DNA of 64,000 nucleotides from Streptomyces qinglanensis. GTDB lineage: Bacteria > Actinomycetota > Actinomycetes > Streptomycetales > Streptomycetaceae. The notes under the pieces were generated by a model. It did not search any database. It saw nothing but the letters and a program-made list of their open reading frames with translations, and was not told the DNA's origin. Within the stretch, counting starts at the first letter, position 1, and every line of letters begins with the position of its first letter. Of the stretch, positions 42,100 through 50,966 are shown piece after piece. Location of the stretch: contig NZ_FOGO01000013.1 of assembly GCF_900111245.1 (NCBI RefSeq), forward strand, positions 162,172-226,171. The letters run 5' to 3'. The translations under genes were made by a program, and so were the position numbers.

Positions 42100-43953
42100 A
42101 TGGGCGGCAAGGGAAAAGACGAATCGGTTGACCCATTCACAGGGAAGGGGTACACCGCTGATGAGATGCCGGAGGACCCTACACTCCCGGCGGAATTCAG
42201 CCCCTTCCTTCAGCCGCCGACCACGCAGAAGCCTGAGCTCTTCCGTGCTCCTGGCGCCGGGCCCTTGGCCCCACCGGCCGGCTCGGGTGGCACGGACTTC
42301 GAGCCCTACCGCCTCAATCAGATCGTGGATCTCGTCGAGGACGCATCTCCCCAGGACCTCGAGGACGTCGGGGACGCCCTCTGGGACGCTGCCCGCGCCA
42401 TCAGGAAAGCCGCGGAGGAGCTGAAGACCTATTTCGACGGGGTGGAGTCCGAGTGGAAGGGAGTGGCGAAGAAACACTTCTCCGACTGGGCCACGGGCCT
42501 TCACCGGGACACCCTCAAGCTCAGCGAGTACGCGGGCGCTGCCGGTACGCAGCTCAAGGCTGCCGGCTTCGGTCTGTCCATGGTCAAGGCGTCGATGCCG
42601 AAGCGGGACCCGAAGGAGGACGAGATCTTCGGGCCCTACCTCCCTCCCAAGATCACCAAAAAGTCCACGCCCGAGTTGCGCGAGCGGGAGAAGAACCGCC
42701 AAGAGGCCATCCAGCAGGCGAACAAACTGAGTTCCTACTACACGGTGGCGCTCACGAACATCAAGGCTGCAGAGGAGAGCAAGCCGGTGTTCGCGACGAT
42801 GCCGAATGTGGGAGTGCCGCCGCCTCCGCGCACTGGCTCGTTCGGCCCGGGCGATCATGGTGCGGGAGGCGGTCAGGGGCCGGTATCTGCGGCGCCCTAT
42901 ATCGCTGGAAGCTCTCCAGGCACGACGGATCACGCGGCTGCGGCATATGTGCCTCGTGGCGACGAGGGGGTCAGCACGACCGAACCCCTTGCGCCTCACC
43001 ACCGCCCCGAAGGGCCGGTGCAGCCTGGAGTGTCGGTTGCCACGGACATCGACAGCGCCCCTCCCGCCCCCGTCGCGCCGATGGAGCCCGGCACACCGCC
43101 CCAACTGCCTGCGCCCGGCCAGCCCGGCCTACCGCCCAGCGGGCCTCCGAGCCCCGGCCCTGTCGTCGTTCCGCCAGGTAGCCCGCCGTCGGTGGGACGG
43201 ATGGTTCCGCCGACCGGCCGGCCTCCGTCCCCTGGCCGAGTGGGGCCCGGTACCTCGGGACCCCAACGTCCCTACATGCCGCCGCCGACCAACACCGGAC
43301 GGACCGGGCAGACGGGTCCCACCGGTCCTGGACGCCCGGGTCCGGTGCGGCCGGGTCCTGTGAGCCCGGGCACTTCAGCACCCACGAATCGGGACGCCGG
43401 CCGAACGGGACCCCGAGGGCTCGGGCGTCCCGGACCGATGGGTGTCCCGCCGGGTACGGCGGGCCCGCACGCAGGCGGCGGCCGTGGAACGGACTCCGGC
43501 TCGGCTCGCGCATCCCAGCGCGGCGGGATTGTGGGCGGTACACCGAGCCGCTCCGGAACCGGTGAGACTCCTGCAAGCTCGTCGAGGCAACGAGGAACAG
43601 TCATCGACGGGCAGGGCGCGGCGGCCGCGCGGCGGCCCATGGGGGTGACCCCGCCCGTCAACGCCGTGGGCTCGGGCGGAGTCTCCGGCGCGAACGGCAG
43701 GCGGAGTGGGTCCGGCAGGAAGAAGGCGACCGGTCGTGAGGGCGTCGTCGGGGAGCCCCGTGACGACGAGTCCGGACAGCCGCTGGACGCGCGGGTTGCC
43801 ATGCCCGGAGGCGCTGGTCTGGTGATGGGAGCTGCGCAGCAGTCGTCGAAGAAGGAGCGGCGTCAGGAGGAGCGGCGCCCGAACAAGTCGACGGATGAGG
43901 AACAGCAGAGGCCGACCGGGCGGCGCGGCAGCGTACCGCCGGTTGTCGAGTGA
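42100..43953 (+). CDS. Large WXG100/PPE-like putative ESX substrate with Pro/Gly-rich C-terminus
   Basis: 617 residues. The helical region (about 70-235) contains a WXG-type turn, EWKGVAKKHF (W119-G121), between two long helices. This is the architecture of long ESX substrates in actinomycetes. Residues from about 235 to the end are Pro/Gly/Thr/Arg-rich (GRTGQTGPTGPGRPGPVRPG type), probably disordered or wall-spanning. There is no Sec or Tat signal. It lies between a small helical protein and the second mycosin, a neighbourhood that suggests the mycosin acts on it. The C-terminus ends at 43953, 17 bases before the mycosin ATG. Function beyond being a candidate secreted protein is unknown. Confidence 0.75.
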   Translation: MGGKGKDESVDPFTGKGYTADEMPEDPTLPAEFSPFLQPPTTQKPELFRAPGAGPLAPPAGSGGTDFEPYRLNQIVDLVEDASPQDLEDVGDALWDAARAIRKAAEELKTYFDGVESEWKGVAKKHFSDWATGLHRDTLKLSEYAGAAGTQLKAAGFGLSMVKASMPKRDPKEDEIFGPYLPPKITKKSTPELREREKNRQEAIQQANKLSSYYTVALTNIKAAEESKPVFATMPNVGVPPPPRTGSFGPGDHGAGGGQGPVSAAPYIAGSSPGTTDHAAAAYVPRGDEGVSTTEPLAPHHRPEGPVQPGVSVATDIDSAPPAPVAPMEPGTPPQLPAPGQPGLPPSGPPSPGPVVVPPGSPPSVGRMVPPTGRPPSPGRVGPGTSGPQRPYMPPPTNTGRTGQTGPTGPGRPGPVRPGPVSPGTSAPTNRDAGRTGPRGLGRPGPMGVPPGTAGPHAGGGRGTDSGSARASQRGGIVGGTPSRSGTGETPASSSRQRGTVIDGQGAAAARRPMGVTPPVNAVGSGGVSGANGRRSGSGRKKATGREGVVGEPRDDESGQPLDARVAMPGGAGLVMGAAQQSSKKERRQEERRPNKSTDEEQQRPTGRRGSVPPVVE

Positions 43954-43969
43954 CCCGGTGAGAGCGTTC

Positions 43970-45205
43970 ATGGCAGCAGAAACACGAGAGCGTCGAAAAG
44001 GGCGCCGCCTTCTGGCCGGAATCACTGCAGTCGGGGTGTGGACGGCCTGTTTGGTCGGACTCGCCCCGACTGCGGGCGCGGAGGACATCCAGGCTCAGGA
44101 GTGGCATCTCAAGGCCATGCAGGCCGAGAAGATATGGAAGGTCAGCACCGGTGAAGGTATCAAGGTGGCCGTCATCGACACCGGTGTCGACCCGACCACT
44201 GAGTCCCTTCAGGGCCGAGTACTTCCAGGCAGAGATGTCTCTGGCGCTCCCGGTGACGAAACACGGGATGACGTGGGTCACGGTACGACGATGGCCGAAC
44301 TCATCGCAGGCTCCGGGAAGGGCGGAACTCTGAAGGGGCTGGCACCGGGCGCGAAGATCATTCCGATCCGCACCAACCTCAATGGCATGAAAGGTGCTGA
44401 CAAGAAGAGGGAGCACCTCGGGGAAGCCATCAGGGCGGCGGCCGACAGCGACGCCCGAATCATCAACATGTCCCTTGGTGGGACAGTTCCTCATCCTGCC
44501 CTCAAGGACGCGGTGGAGTATGCGACCAAGAAGGGCAAGCTTCTGTTCGCCGGTACTGGGAATGATGCCAAGAAGGGCAATCATGAGAACTACCCTGCGG
44601 AGTATCGAGACGTAGTAGCCGTGGCGTCGACCAACAAGGCCGGCAAAGTTGCGGAGTATTCCAACTACGGCGGGCACACGATCCTAGCCGGGGCGAGTGA
44701 AGGTCTTCCCGCATGGTGTGACGGCAAGAAGCAGAGGTACTGCCCCGGAGGGGGCACCAGTTCTGCCACCGCCGTAGTCTCAGCTTCCGCAGCCCTGATC
44801 TGGTCCCACCACCCAGGCTGGACATCGAATCAGGTACTCCGGGTCATGATCAAAACCGCTGGCCTGAAAGGTGATGAGCCCAGCAAGTATCTGGGCTTCG
44901 GAGAGGTTCGCCCTCGCATGAATCTCCTGGAAGGCAAAGGCGATCCAGGCGCCCCGGACATCAGCCCGCTCACCTGGGAGAGGACGCTGCACACAAAGCC
45001 GAAGGAGTCCGGCCAGGATTCGGACGCCAAGGGGTCCGGCAAGGAAGACTCGGACAAAGGGGCTGCCCCTGACAAGGTCGAGGTGGCAGACTCGGAGCGC
45101 GAAGAGAGTGGCAACGCGCAGCTCTGGTGGGCTGTTGGGGCCGGCGCAGCGGTGCTTGTCATCGGCTGGGGAGCTGTCGCGATCAGGCGAGCTCGTCGCG
45201 GATGA
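43970..45205 (+). CDS. Second mycosin-type subtilase of the ESX locus
   Basis: 411 residues from the ATG at 43970 (GGTGAG upstream); a longer in-frame start would overlap the previous gene. Signal peptide ends near AGAED (about 36). The triad is present: Asp70 in AVIDTGVD, His104 in VGHGTTMAE, Ser264 in GGTSSATAVV; oxyanion Asn198. The usual Pro after the serine motif is replaced by Ala. The C-terminal helix WWAVGAGAAVLVIGWGAVAI with RRARRG is the mycosin anchor. It is diverged from the mycP 4 kb upstream and has much lower GC (101 of 180 bases at 44461-44640), suggesting separate ancestry. Confidence 0.87.
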   Translation: MAAETRERRKGRRLLAGITAVGVWTACLVGLAPTAGAEDIQAQEWHLKAMQAEKIWKVSTGEGIKVAVIDTGVDPTTESLQGRVLPGRDVSGAPGDETRDDVGHGTTMAELIAGSGKGGTLKGLAPGAKIIPIRTNLNGMKGADKKREHLGEAIRAAADSDARIINMSLGGTVPHPALKDAVEYATKKGKLLFAGTGNDAKKGNHENYPAEYRDVVAVASTNKAGKVAEYSNYGGHTILAGASEGLPAWCDGKKQRYCPGGGTSSATAVVSASAALIWSHHPGWTSNQVLRVMIKTAGLKGDEPSKYLGFGEVRPRMNLLEGKGDPGAPDISPLTWERTLHTKPKESGQDSDAKGSGKEDSDKGAAPDKVEVADSEREESGNAQLWWAVGAGAAVLVIGWGAVAIRRARRG

Positions 45206-45277
45206 CCGACTATGACCAACCACCACATCACCGTTCAACCGATGCGCCGAAGGCGCAACGATCCGTAGGGAGGCGCA

Positions 45278-45670
45278 ATGGGTGACAAGCAGAATGTAGA
45301 TGACAAGACTCTCAAGTCGCTGGCCAATGAGCTGGAAGAAATGATGGGGGCCATCTCCGGGCGAGTCACGCGCCTGAACCAGCTCATCGACAATCTCGAG
45401 GGCGCTTGGCAGGGTATCGCCAAGGGAGCCTTCGACCGGGTCCAGCGGGGAATGAACGACGACCTCCGGGTCCAGCGCAGGATCATGGAAGGCTTCGTCG
45501 GGTCGATCCACGGGAACCTCGGCATCAAGGACTCGAACGAGGACGACATCGTCCAGAGCATGAACAAGCTCGGGAGCGGTGAGAACCCTCAGCATTTCTC
45601 GGCGACCGGGCCCGACACCACGCAGGGTTCACTGGCCGGGGCCTACTCCTCCAAGCTCAGCCAGATGTGA
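45278..45670 (+). CDS. esxB: WXG100-family protein, EsxB-like
   Basis: 130 residues, longer than a typical 100-residue WXG protein. Two amphipathic helices are joined by the turn GAWQG (W44-G46), then FDRVQRGMNDDL. The C-terminal third is an extra tail that may carry the export signal. It is secreted without a signal peptide through the ESX channel, presumably as a dimer with the next product. The ATG follows GGGAGG. A small hairpin TGCGCC-GAA-GGCGCA (45243-45257) lies in the leader. The assignment of EsxB rather than EsxA follows gene order in S. coelicolor as I remember it. Confidence 0.82.
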   Translation: MGDKQNVDDKTLKSLANELEEMMGAISGRVTRLNQLIDNLEGAWQGIAKGAFDRVQRGMNDDLRVQRRIMEGFVGSIHGNLGIKDSNEDDIVQSMNKLGSGENPQHFSATGPDTTQGSLAGAYSSKLSQM

Positions 45671-45781
45671 CGGTCACGCCGGGCAGACCGTTCAGAAGCG
45701 AGCCCGTGTAACACAAGTAGCGCAGCGCGGCAGCACGACCGCGCTCCTTTCAGGCCGCGAGCCGAGATGTAGGGGAATCAC

Positions 45782-46102
45782 ATGGGGTACAACAACGGCG
45801 ATCACCTCAAGGTCACATACAGCAGTCTGGACGGTGCCGCCGACGCCATCATGAAGGAAGCGAAGCAGCTTCGCGCCGACATGGAACGGGTGCAGCAGAA
45901 GGTTCGCTCCGTCTCCGAGATCTGGGAAGGCGAGGGACAGCGGGCCTACCAGCAGGCCCAGCACGGCTGGGACCAGAAGGCCGACGACATCCAGAACCGC
46001 CTCCTGGCGATTGCTGCTGAAGTCCGGCAGGCCAGCGGCACATACCTCGCAGGTGACAAGCGCGCAGCGGCGATGTTCGACCAGTTCAACAGCCGCGGGT
46101 AA
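45782..46102 (+). CDS. esxA: WXG100-family protein, EsxA-like
   Basis: 106 residues, the standard WXG100 size. Helix-turn-helix hairpin with the turn IWEGEGQRAYQQAQ (W48-G50), the strict W-x-G motif. The second helix leads to GTYLAGDKRAAAMFD; the usual Y-x-x-x-D/E export signal is approximately YLAGD. AGGGG lies upstream of ATG 45782. It is the last gene of the accessory module, followed by a terminator. It probably forms a heterodimer with the preceding protein, a pair reported to affect sporulation in S. coelicolor. Confidence 0.88.
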   Translation: MGYNNGDHLKVTYSSLDGAADAIMKEAKQLRADMERVQQKVRSVSEIWEGEGQRAYQQAQHGWDQKADDIQNRLLAIAAEVRQASGTYLAGDKRAAAMFDQFNSRG

Positions 46103-46130
46103 CTGTCTCAGCGATTCCGGCTCGAACGAA

Positions 46131-46167
46131 CAGAAGGTGGGCGCGTGCGGGAGGCGCCCACCTTCTG
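46131..46167 (+). terminator. Terminator after esxA
   Basis: Perfect 14-bp arms CAGAAGGTGGGCGC (46131-46144) and complement (46154-46167), loop of nine, 29 bases after the stop. It ends the accessory module. Confidence 0.85.
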
Positions 46168-46211
46168 CGTGGCGATGTCAACCCGGTGAACGTCGTGTCC
46201 CCCTCCAGCGG

Positions 46212-46238
46212 GAGCCATATGTGGGCCACATGTGGCTC
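46212..46238. repeat. 27-bp near-perfect palindrome downstream of esxA
   Basis: Twelve of thirteen positions pair around a central G (left arm GAGCCATATGTGG). It lies in the 433-base gap 46103-46535, which otherwise holds only the esxA terminator and no convincing gene. Too small a loop for a normal terminator; a protein-binding site is possible. Confidence 0.55.
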
Positions 46239-46535
46239 TCCCCGCAGACGAATGGGACGAGGCTCCGAGCCGAACGCGGATGTCTTCTCCTCGGGGTGCC
46301 TCGCCGTTCGGCCCGCCTCACCTCGATCCGCCGTGATACGGGCCCGCAGCGGGGGGGCGCTCATGAACGGTCTCGCGCTCAGGACCGTACGGGGCGATAA
46401 GACAGCACCTGGCGAGATACGGCGCAGGCCCGCAGGGCAGCCGTTCTGACGGCCGCCGACAGGCGGGTCCTCGTACGCCGCGGAGACGGACTGACCGCGG
46501 TGCCCGTCTTCTGACGCGCACCGCGACCTTCGCCG

Positions 46536-46799
46536 CTAGGCTCCCGTCGCTCCTCCACCGGGCGTCCCCGGCTCCAGATCGAACTCGCCGTCCCGCGCCC
46601 CCAGCACGAACGCCTCCCACTCGGCGGCCGTGTAGCGCAGCACCACGTCCGGCTCCTTCGAGTTGCGCATGGCCACGGCGCCACCGGCCAGGTGGGCGAT
46701 CTCCACGCGCTCCTCCTCCGGGCTGCCCGGGGCGCTCTCCCAGACGGCGTCGGAGATGTCCATCGCGTACAGTTCGTCCTTCTCCTGCTGAGTCCCCAC
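46536..46799 (-). CDS. DUF397 domain protein
   Basis: 87 residues. The DUF397 core is clear: GAVAMRNSKEPDVVLRYTAAEWEAFVLGARDGEFD. The GTG at 46799 has AGGGAG about nine bases upstream; ATG 46763 is a fallback start. Small DUF397 proteins are very numerous in Streptomyces and normally pair with a helix-turn-helix partner of the Scr1/WhiJ type (family knowledge). No such partner is next to this copy. It is isolated between the esxA terminator and eccC. Confidence 0.8.
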   Translation of the reverse strand: MGTQQEKDELYAMDISDAVWESAPGSPEEERVEIAHLAGGAVAMRNSKEPDVVLRYTAAEWEAFVLGARDGEFDLEPGTPGGGATGA

Positions 46800-46975
46800 C
46801 TGTGGCTCTCCCTTCGGGGCGTGCGTGCGGGCTCCAGCGTACGTGTGCCGAAGCCCGCGAACAGCGCTTTCCCGTCAGCCGTCAGCCTCTTCCCACCGGC
46901 GCGGACGCACTCACGTGCAGGCGGGGGCGCACTCACGTCTCGCTCCTCAGCCTCCTGCCGCAGGCGGGGACCCGC

Positions 46976-49900
46976 TCACGTCTCGTCCGGCAGCCAGCCC
47001 AGCTGCACCAGCGGCGTGCCCCGCTTGCGGGAGACGAAGAAGCCGCGGCCGGGGGGCATCGGGCGGGGACGGACATTGCCCAGGAGGTCGCCCTCGCTCG
47101 GATCGCCGGAGAGCAGGACGCCCTGGGCGCCCAGCTCCTTGATGCGGGTCATGAACGACTCGAACATCGACCGGGAGGCACCTGCGGCGTTGCGGGCGAT
47201 GATGAACCGGACGCCGACGTCCCGGGAGAAGGGCAGGTGCTCGGTGAGGACGGCCAGCGGGTTGCCGCTGGAGGTGGCGACCAGTTCGTAGTCGTCGACC
47301 ACGATGAAGATCTGCGGGCCGGTCCACCAGCTCCGGTCGCGCAACTGCTGCGGGGTGACGTCCGAGGAGGGCGCGCGCCGGTCCATCAGGTCGCGGAGCG
47401 CGTTCATGTGCGTCTCCATCGTGTTGGACATCGGCGCGTACTCCAGCAGATGGCTGTCCGGGATGGCGCCGAGCAGTGCCCGCCGGTAGTCGCCCACCAC
47501 GATCTTCGCCTCGTCGCCCGAGTACCGCTCGCTGATCTGCTTGACGAGCAGTCGCAGCAGCGCCGTCTTGCCGGACTCGCTTTCGCCGAAGACGAGGAAG
47601 AACGGGTCGGTCTCGAAGTCGACGAAGACCGGTTCCAGGTTGTTCTCGTCGATGGCGAAGGCGACACCGCGTTCGGGGTGTTCCCCGCCGCCGGGCAGCC
47701 GGGCGGCCGGCAGTTCCCGGGGGAGCAGCCGTACCTGCGGTGCGGGCTCGCCCTGCCAGTGGGAGGTGACCGTGGCGCACATCTCGGCACTGGCGTCGGC
47801 GAGCTCTTCGTCGGATCCGGCACCGTCGATGCGGGGGACACCCGCCATGAAGTGCAACCCGTCCATGGTCTGGCCGCGGCCCGGGACTCCGGGCGGAACG
47901 TTGGCGGCGACCTTGCGGTTGAACTCGGAGTCCATGGTGTCGCCGAGCCGCAGCTCCAGCCGGTTCATCAGCAGGTCCTTCAGGGCCGCCCGCACCTCCA
48001 TGTTGCGGGAGGCGGTGATGACCAGGTGGACGCCGTAGCCGAGACCGCGGCCGGCGATGTCGTTGACGACATCGGTCAGGCCCTCGTAGTCGTTGCGGAA
48101 GTTGCCCCAGCCGTCGATGACCAGGAACACGTCGCCCCACGGCTGGTCGGTGATCTGGCCGCGCGCCCGGCGCCTGCGGTAGGTCGAGATGGAGTCGATG
48201 CCGTTCGCCCGGAAGTACTCCTCGCGGCGGTTGAGGATGCCGTACACCTCGGCGACCGTGCGGCGTACCCGTTCGGGGTCGAGGCGGGAGGCGATACCGC
48301 CCACATGCGGGAGGCCGGAGACGGCCGACATGCCGCCGCCACCGAAGTCGAGTCCGTAGAACTGCACTTCGGCGGGGGTGTGGGTGAGCGCGAACGACGA
48401 GATCAGGGTCCGCATCAGGGTGGATTTGCCGGACTGCGGGCCGCCCACGACCAGCATGTGTCCGGCGGCTCCGGAGAAGTCCAGATACAGCGGGTCGCGG
48501 CGCTGCTCGAACGGCTTGTCGACGAGGCCGACCGGCACGACGAGCTGGCCCTGCCGCGCATAGTCGGTGGCGGCCAGGCCGCGCCCCTCCACCGGGGCCA
48601 GCGGCGGCAGCAGTTCGTCCAGCGGCGAGGCGTTGTCCAGCGGGGGCAGCCACACCTGGTGTGCCGGGGTGCCCTGGCCCTCCAGGCGGCGGACGACCAC
48701 GTCCAGCACGGTGTCGGCGAGCGCGTCGTCGTCCGCCGTGGCGGGGGCGGGCTGCGCCGGTACCGGCACGGTGTCCGGATCGGGGCGCTGCACGGCGACC
48801 TGCGCCGCGGTGAACAGGACGGGCCGCCGGTTCGGTGCCAGCGGACCGGCGGGAAGCTCGTCGCCTCCGGTGCGGTGGACGCCGGAGACATAGGCCGCCT
48901 TGAAGCGGGTCATCTCGTCGGTGCCGAACTTCAGGTAGCCCGAGCCGGGCACCGAGGGGAGGTGGTAGGCGTCGGGGACGCCGAGCGCGGCGCGGGACTC
49001 GGCGGAGGAGAAGGTGCGCAGCCCGATCCGGTAGGAGAGGTAGGTCTCCAGCCCCCGCAGCCGGCCCTCCTCCAGGCGCTGCGAGGCCAGCAGCAGGTGC
49101 ACACCCAGCGACCGGCCGATCCGGCCGATCTGGATGAACATGTCGATGAAGTCCGGCTTGGCGGTCAGCAGCTCGCTGAACTCGTCGATGACCAGCACCA
49201 GCGAGGGGATGGCGGAGAGCGGGGCGCCGGCCGCGCGGGCCTTCTCGTAGTCGTGGATGTTCGCGTAGTTCCCCGCGTCGCGCAGCATCTCCTGGCGCCG
49301 GTTGAGTTCGCCGCGGATCGAGTCGCCCATCCGGTCGACGAGGGTCAGGTCGTCCGCGAGGTTGGTGATCACGGCGGCGACGTGCGGCATGTGGGCCATT
49401 CCGGCGAAGGTGGCGCCGCCCTTGAAGTCCGCGAGGACGAAGTTGAGGGTTTCGGAGGAGTGCGTGACGGCCAGTCCGAGCACCAGGGTGCGCAGCAGTT
49501 CCGACTTGCCGGAACCGGTCGCGCCCACGCACAGTCCGTGCGGGCCCATACCGTCCTGCGCCGCCTCCTTGAGGTCGAGCATCACCGGCTGGCCGTCCTC
49601 GCCCACGCCGATGGGCACCCGCAGCCGTTCGGCCTGCGAGCGGGGCCGCCAGGTGCGGGAGACATCGACGGACGCGGCGTCTCCGAGGTTGAGCAGGTCG
49701 GTGAACTCCAGCTTGGCCAGCAGCGGCTCGTCCCCGTCGTCGCCCGAGCCCACCCGCAGCGGTGCGAGCTGCCGCGCCACGGCCTCGGCGGCCGGGTAGG
49801 AGAGGCCGTCCGGCGTCCCCTCGTACACCAGGCCGTGCCCCGACTCCAGGCGCAGGCTGCGCGGGCCGACCACCACGGACAGGGTGCCGCGGGCCGCGTC

Positions 49901-50950
49901 GATGTCGCCGGGGACGATCTCGACGATGGTGACGCCCTGCAGGCCCTCGGGCGCGGACAGCAGCGAGTTGGGCAGTACCGAGGTGCCGTCCAGCACGACG
50001 ACGAGGTGGGGCTGGTCCGGTGCCGGTTCGGCTGCGCCGTTGAACCGGGGGCGTCCCTCCAGCCGGGCGGCGAGGAGCTCTTCCAGTTCGAGTGTGTCGC
50101 CCACGATCAGCCGCCGCGCGCCCGCGCCGTCGGTCTCGCCCCTGGCCTGGGCGTGCGGCAGCCACTTCGCCCAGTCCCAGCCGGCGTAGGACTCGCGGCC
50201 CGCGGCGACCGCGACCACCAGGTCCTCGGGGGAGTGCATCGCGCACAGCGAGCAGAGCAGTGCGCGTGCCGAGGCGTACACGGCATCGGGATCGCCGCTG
50301 ACGGTCATGTGGTAGAAGGCCCGCAGCGAGATGGCCATGGGCAGCCCGTCGAGGGTGGCGTGGGTGTTGATGAACTGGTGCATGGCACCGGCCGTCAGCG
50401 GCTCCAGCTCGTCCACCGGCGCGGTGTCCGGACTGACCAGCGGCGTGGCCAGTTGCTGCACGCCCAGCCCGACGCGGACCTGCCCGAAGTCCAGATCCGA
50501 GGGCCGCCGCTCCCACACCCTGCTGCCCTCGGCCACCAGGGACCACAACTGGTCCGGTGCGGGGTGCAGATAGAACTGGGCGTCCCGCTGCTTGACCGCC
50601 GTCCTGCGCACCGTACGCCGCGTCTGTGCGAGGTACTTGAGATAGTCGCGGCGCGACTGCGCCATCTCGCCCTGCGTGCCCCGGCGCATCCGGACCACCA
50701 TGGCGATGACCATGGTGAGCGTCGAGAACAGCATCAGGACACCCATGATCTTCATCATCGGGTGGGAGTTCATACCGGGCATGAGGAAGTACACGCTGGA
50801 TCCGCCCATGCCGAGCATGGGCAGGACCTGCATCCACATGCCCTCCTGCTTGTTCTTGGGCAGTTCGGGCGGCGGCTGCAGTTGCAGCTCCTCGGCGGGC
50901 ACATCGGGAGGCAATGCCCGAGGCGGTCGCTTGACGACGATCTGGGTCAC
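46976..50950 (-). CDS. eccC: Type VII secretion ATPase EccC (FtsK/SpoIIIE type)
   Basis: 1324 residues from the GTG at 50950, where the family opening VTQIVVKRPPRALP begins; AAGGGA lies about 13 bases upstream. Two membrane helices near the N-terminus precede three FtsK-type ATPase domains with P-loops GATGSGKS (Lys482), GGPQSGKS (Lys842) and GESESGKT (Lys1128). Domain 1 has a complete Walker B, VIDEF. Domains 2 and 3 have VIDGW and VVDDY, lacking the catalytic glutamate, as is usual for EccC where domain 1 does the work. Substrates bind the last domain. It is the motor of the ESX system and is fused, not split as EccCa/EccCb. Confidence 0.95.
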   Translation of the reverse strand: MTQIVVKRPPRALPPDVPAEELQLQPPPELPKNKQEGMWMQVLPMLGMGGSSVYFLMPGMNSHPMMKIMGVLMLFSTLTMVIAMVVRMRRGTQGEMAQSRRDYLKYLAQTRRTVRRTAVKQRDAQFYLHPAPDQLWSLVAEGSRVWERRPSDLDFGQVRVGLGVQQLATPLVSPDTAPVDELEPLTAGAMHQFINTHATLDGLPMAISLRAFYHMTVSGDPDAVYASARALLCSLCAMHSPEDLVVAVAAGRESYAGWDWAKWLPHAQARGETDGAGARRLIVGDTLELEELLAARLEGRPRFNGAAEPAPDQPHLVVVLDGTSVLPNSLLSAPEGLQGVTIVEIVPGDIDAARGTLSVVVGPRSLRLESGHGLVYEGTPDGLSYPAAEAVARQLAPLRVGSGDDGDEPLLAKLEFTDLLNLGDAASVDVSRTWRPRSQAERLRVPIGVGEDGQPVMLDLKEAAQDGMGPHGLCVGATGSGKSELLRTLVLGLAVTHSSETLNFVLADFKGGATFAGMAHMPHVAAVITNLADDLTLVDRMGDSIRGELNRRQEMLRDAGNYANIHDYEKARAAGAPLSAIPSLVLVIDEFSELLTAKPDFIDMFIQIGRIGRSLGVHLLLASQRLEEGRLRGLETYLSYRIGLRTFSSAESRAALGVPDAYHLPSVPGSGYLKFGTDEMTRFKAAYVSGVHRTGGDELPAGPLAPNRRPVLFTAAQVAVQRPDPDTVPVPAQPAPATADDDALADTVLDVVVRRLEGQGTPAHQVWLPPLDNASPLDELLPPLAPVEGRGLAATDYARQGQLVVPVGLVDKPFEQRRDPLYLDFSGAAGHMLVVGGPQSGKSTLMRTLISSFALTHTPAEVQFYGLDFGGGGMSAVSGLPHVGGIASRLDPERVRRTVAEVYGILNRREEYFRANGIDSISTYRRRRARGQITDQPWGDVFLVIDGWGNFRNDYEGLTDVVNDIAGRGLGYGVHLVITASRNMEVRAALKDLLMNRLELRLGDTMDSEFNRKVAANVPPGVPGRGQTMDGLHFMAGVPRIDGAGSDEELADASAEMCATVTSHWQGEPAPQVRLLPRELPAARLPGGGEHPERGVAFAIDENNLEPVFVDFETDPFFLVFGESESGKTALLRLLVKQISERYSGDEAKIVVGDYRRALLGAIPDSHLLEYAPMSNTMETHMNALRDLMDRRAPSSDVTPQQLRDRSWWTGPQIFIVVDDYELVATSSGNPLAVLTEHLPFSRDVGVRFIIARNAAGASRSMFESFMTRIKELGAQGVLLSGDPSEGDLLGNVRPRPMPPGRGFFVSRKRGTPLVQLGWLPDET

Positions 50951-50966
50951 TCGCGCACCAATTTCC

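Noticed and set aside
46186..46449. 87-codon frame in the gap after esxA
   Set aside because: It runs through the 27-bp palindrome, has no ribosome binding site, and has shadow-like composition.
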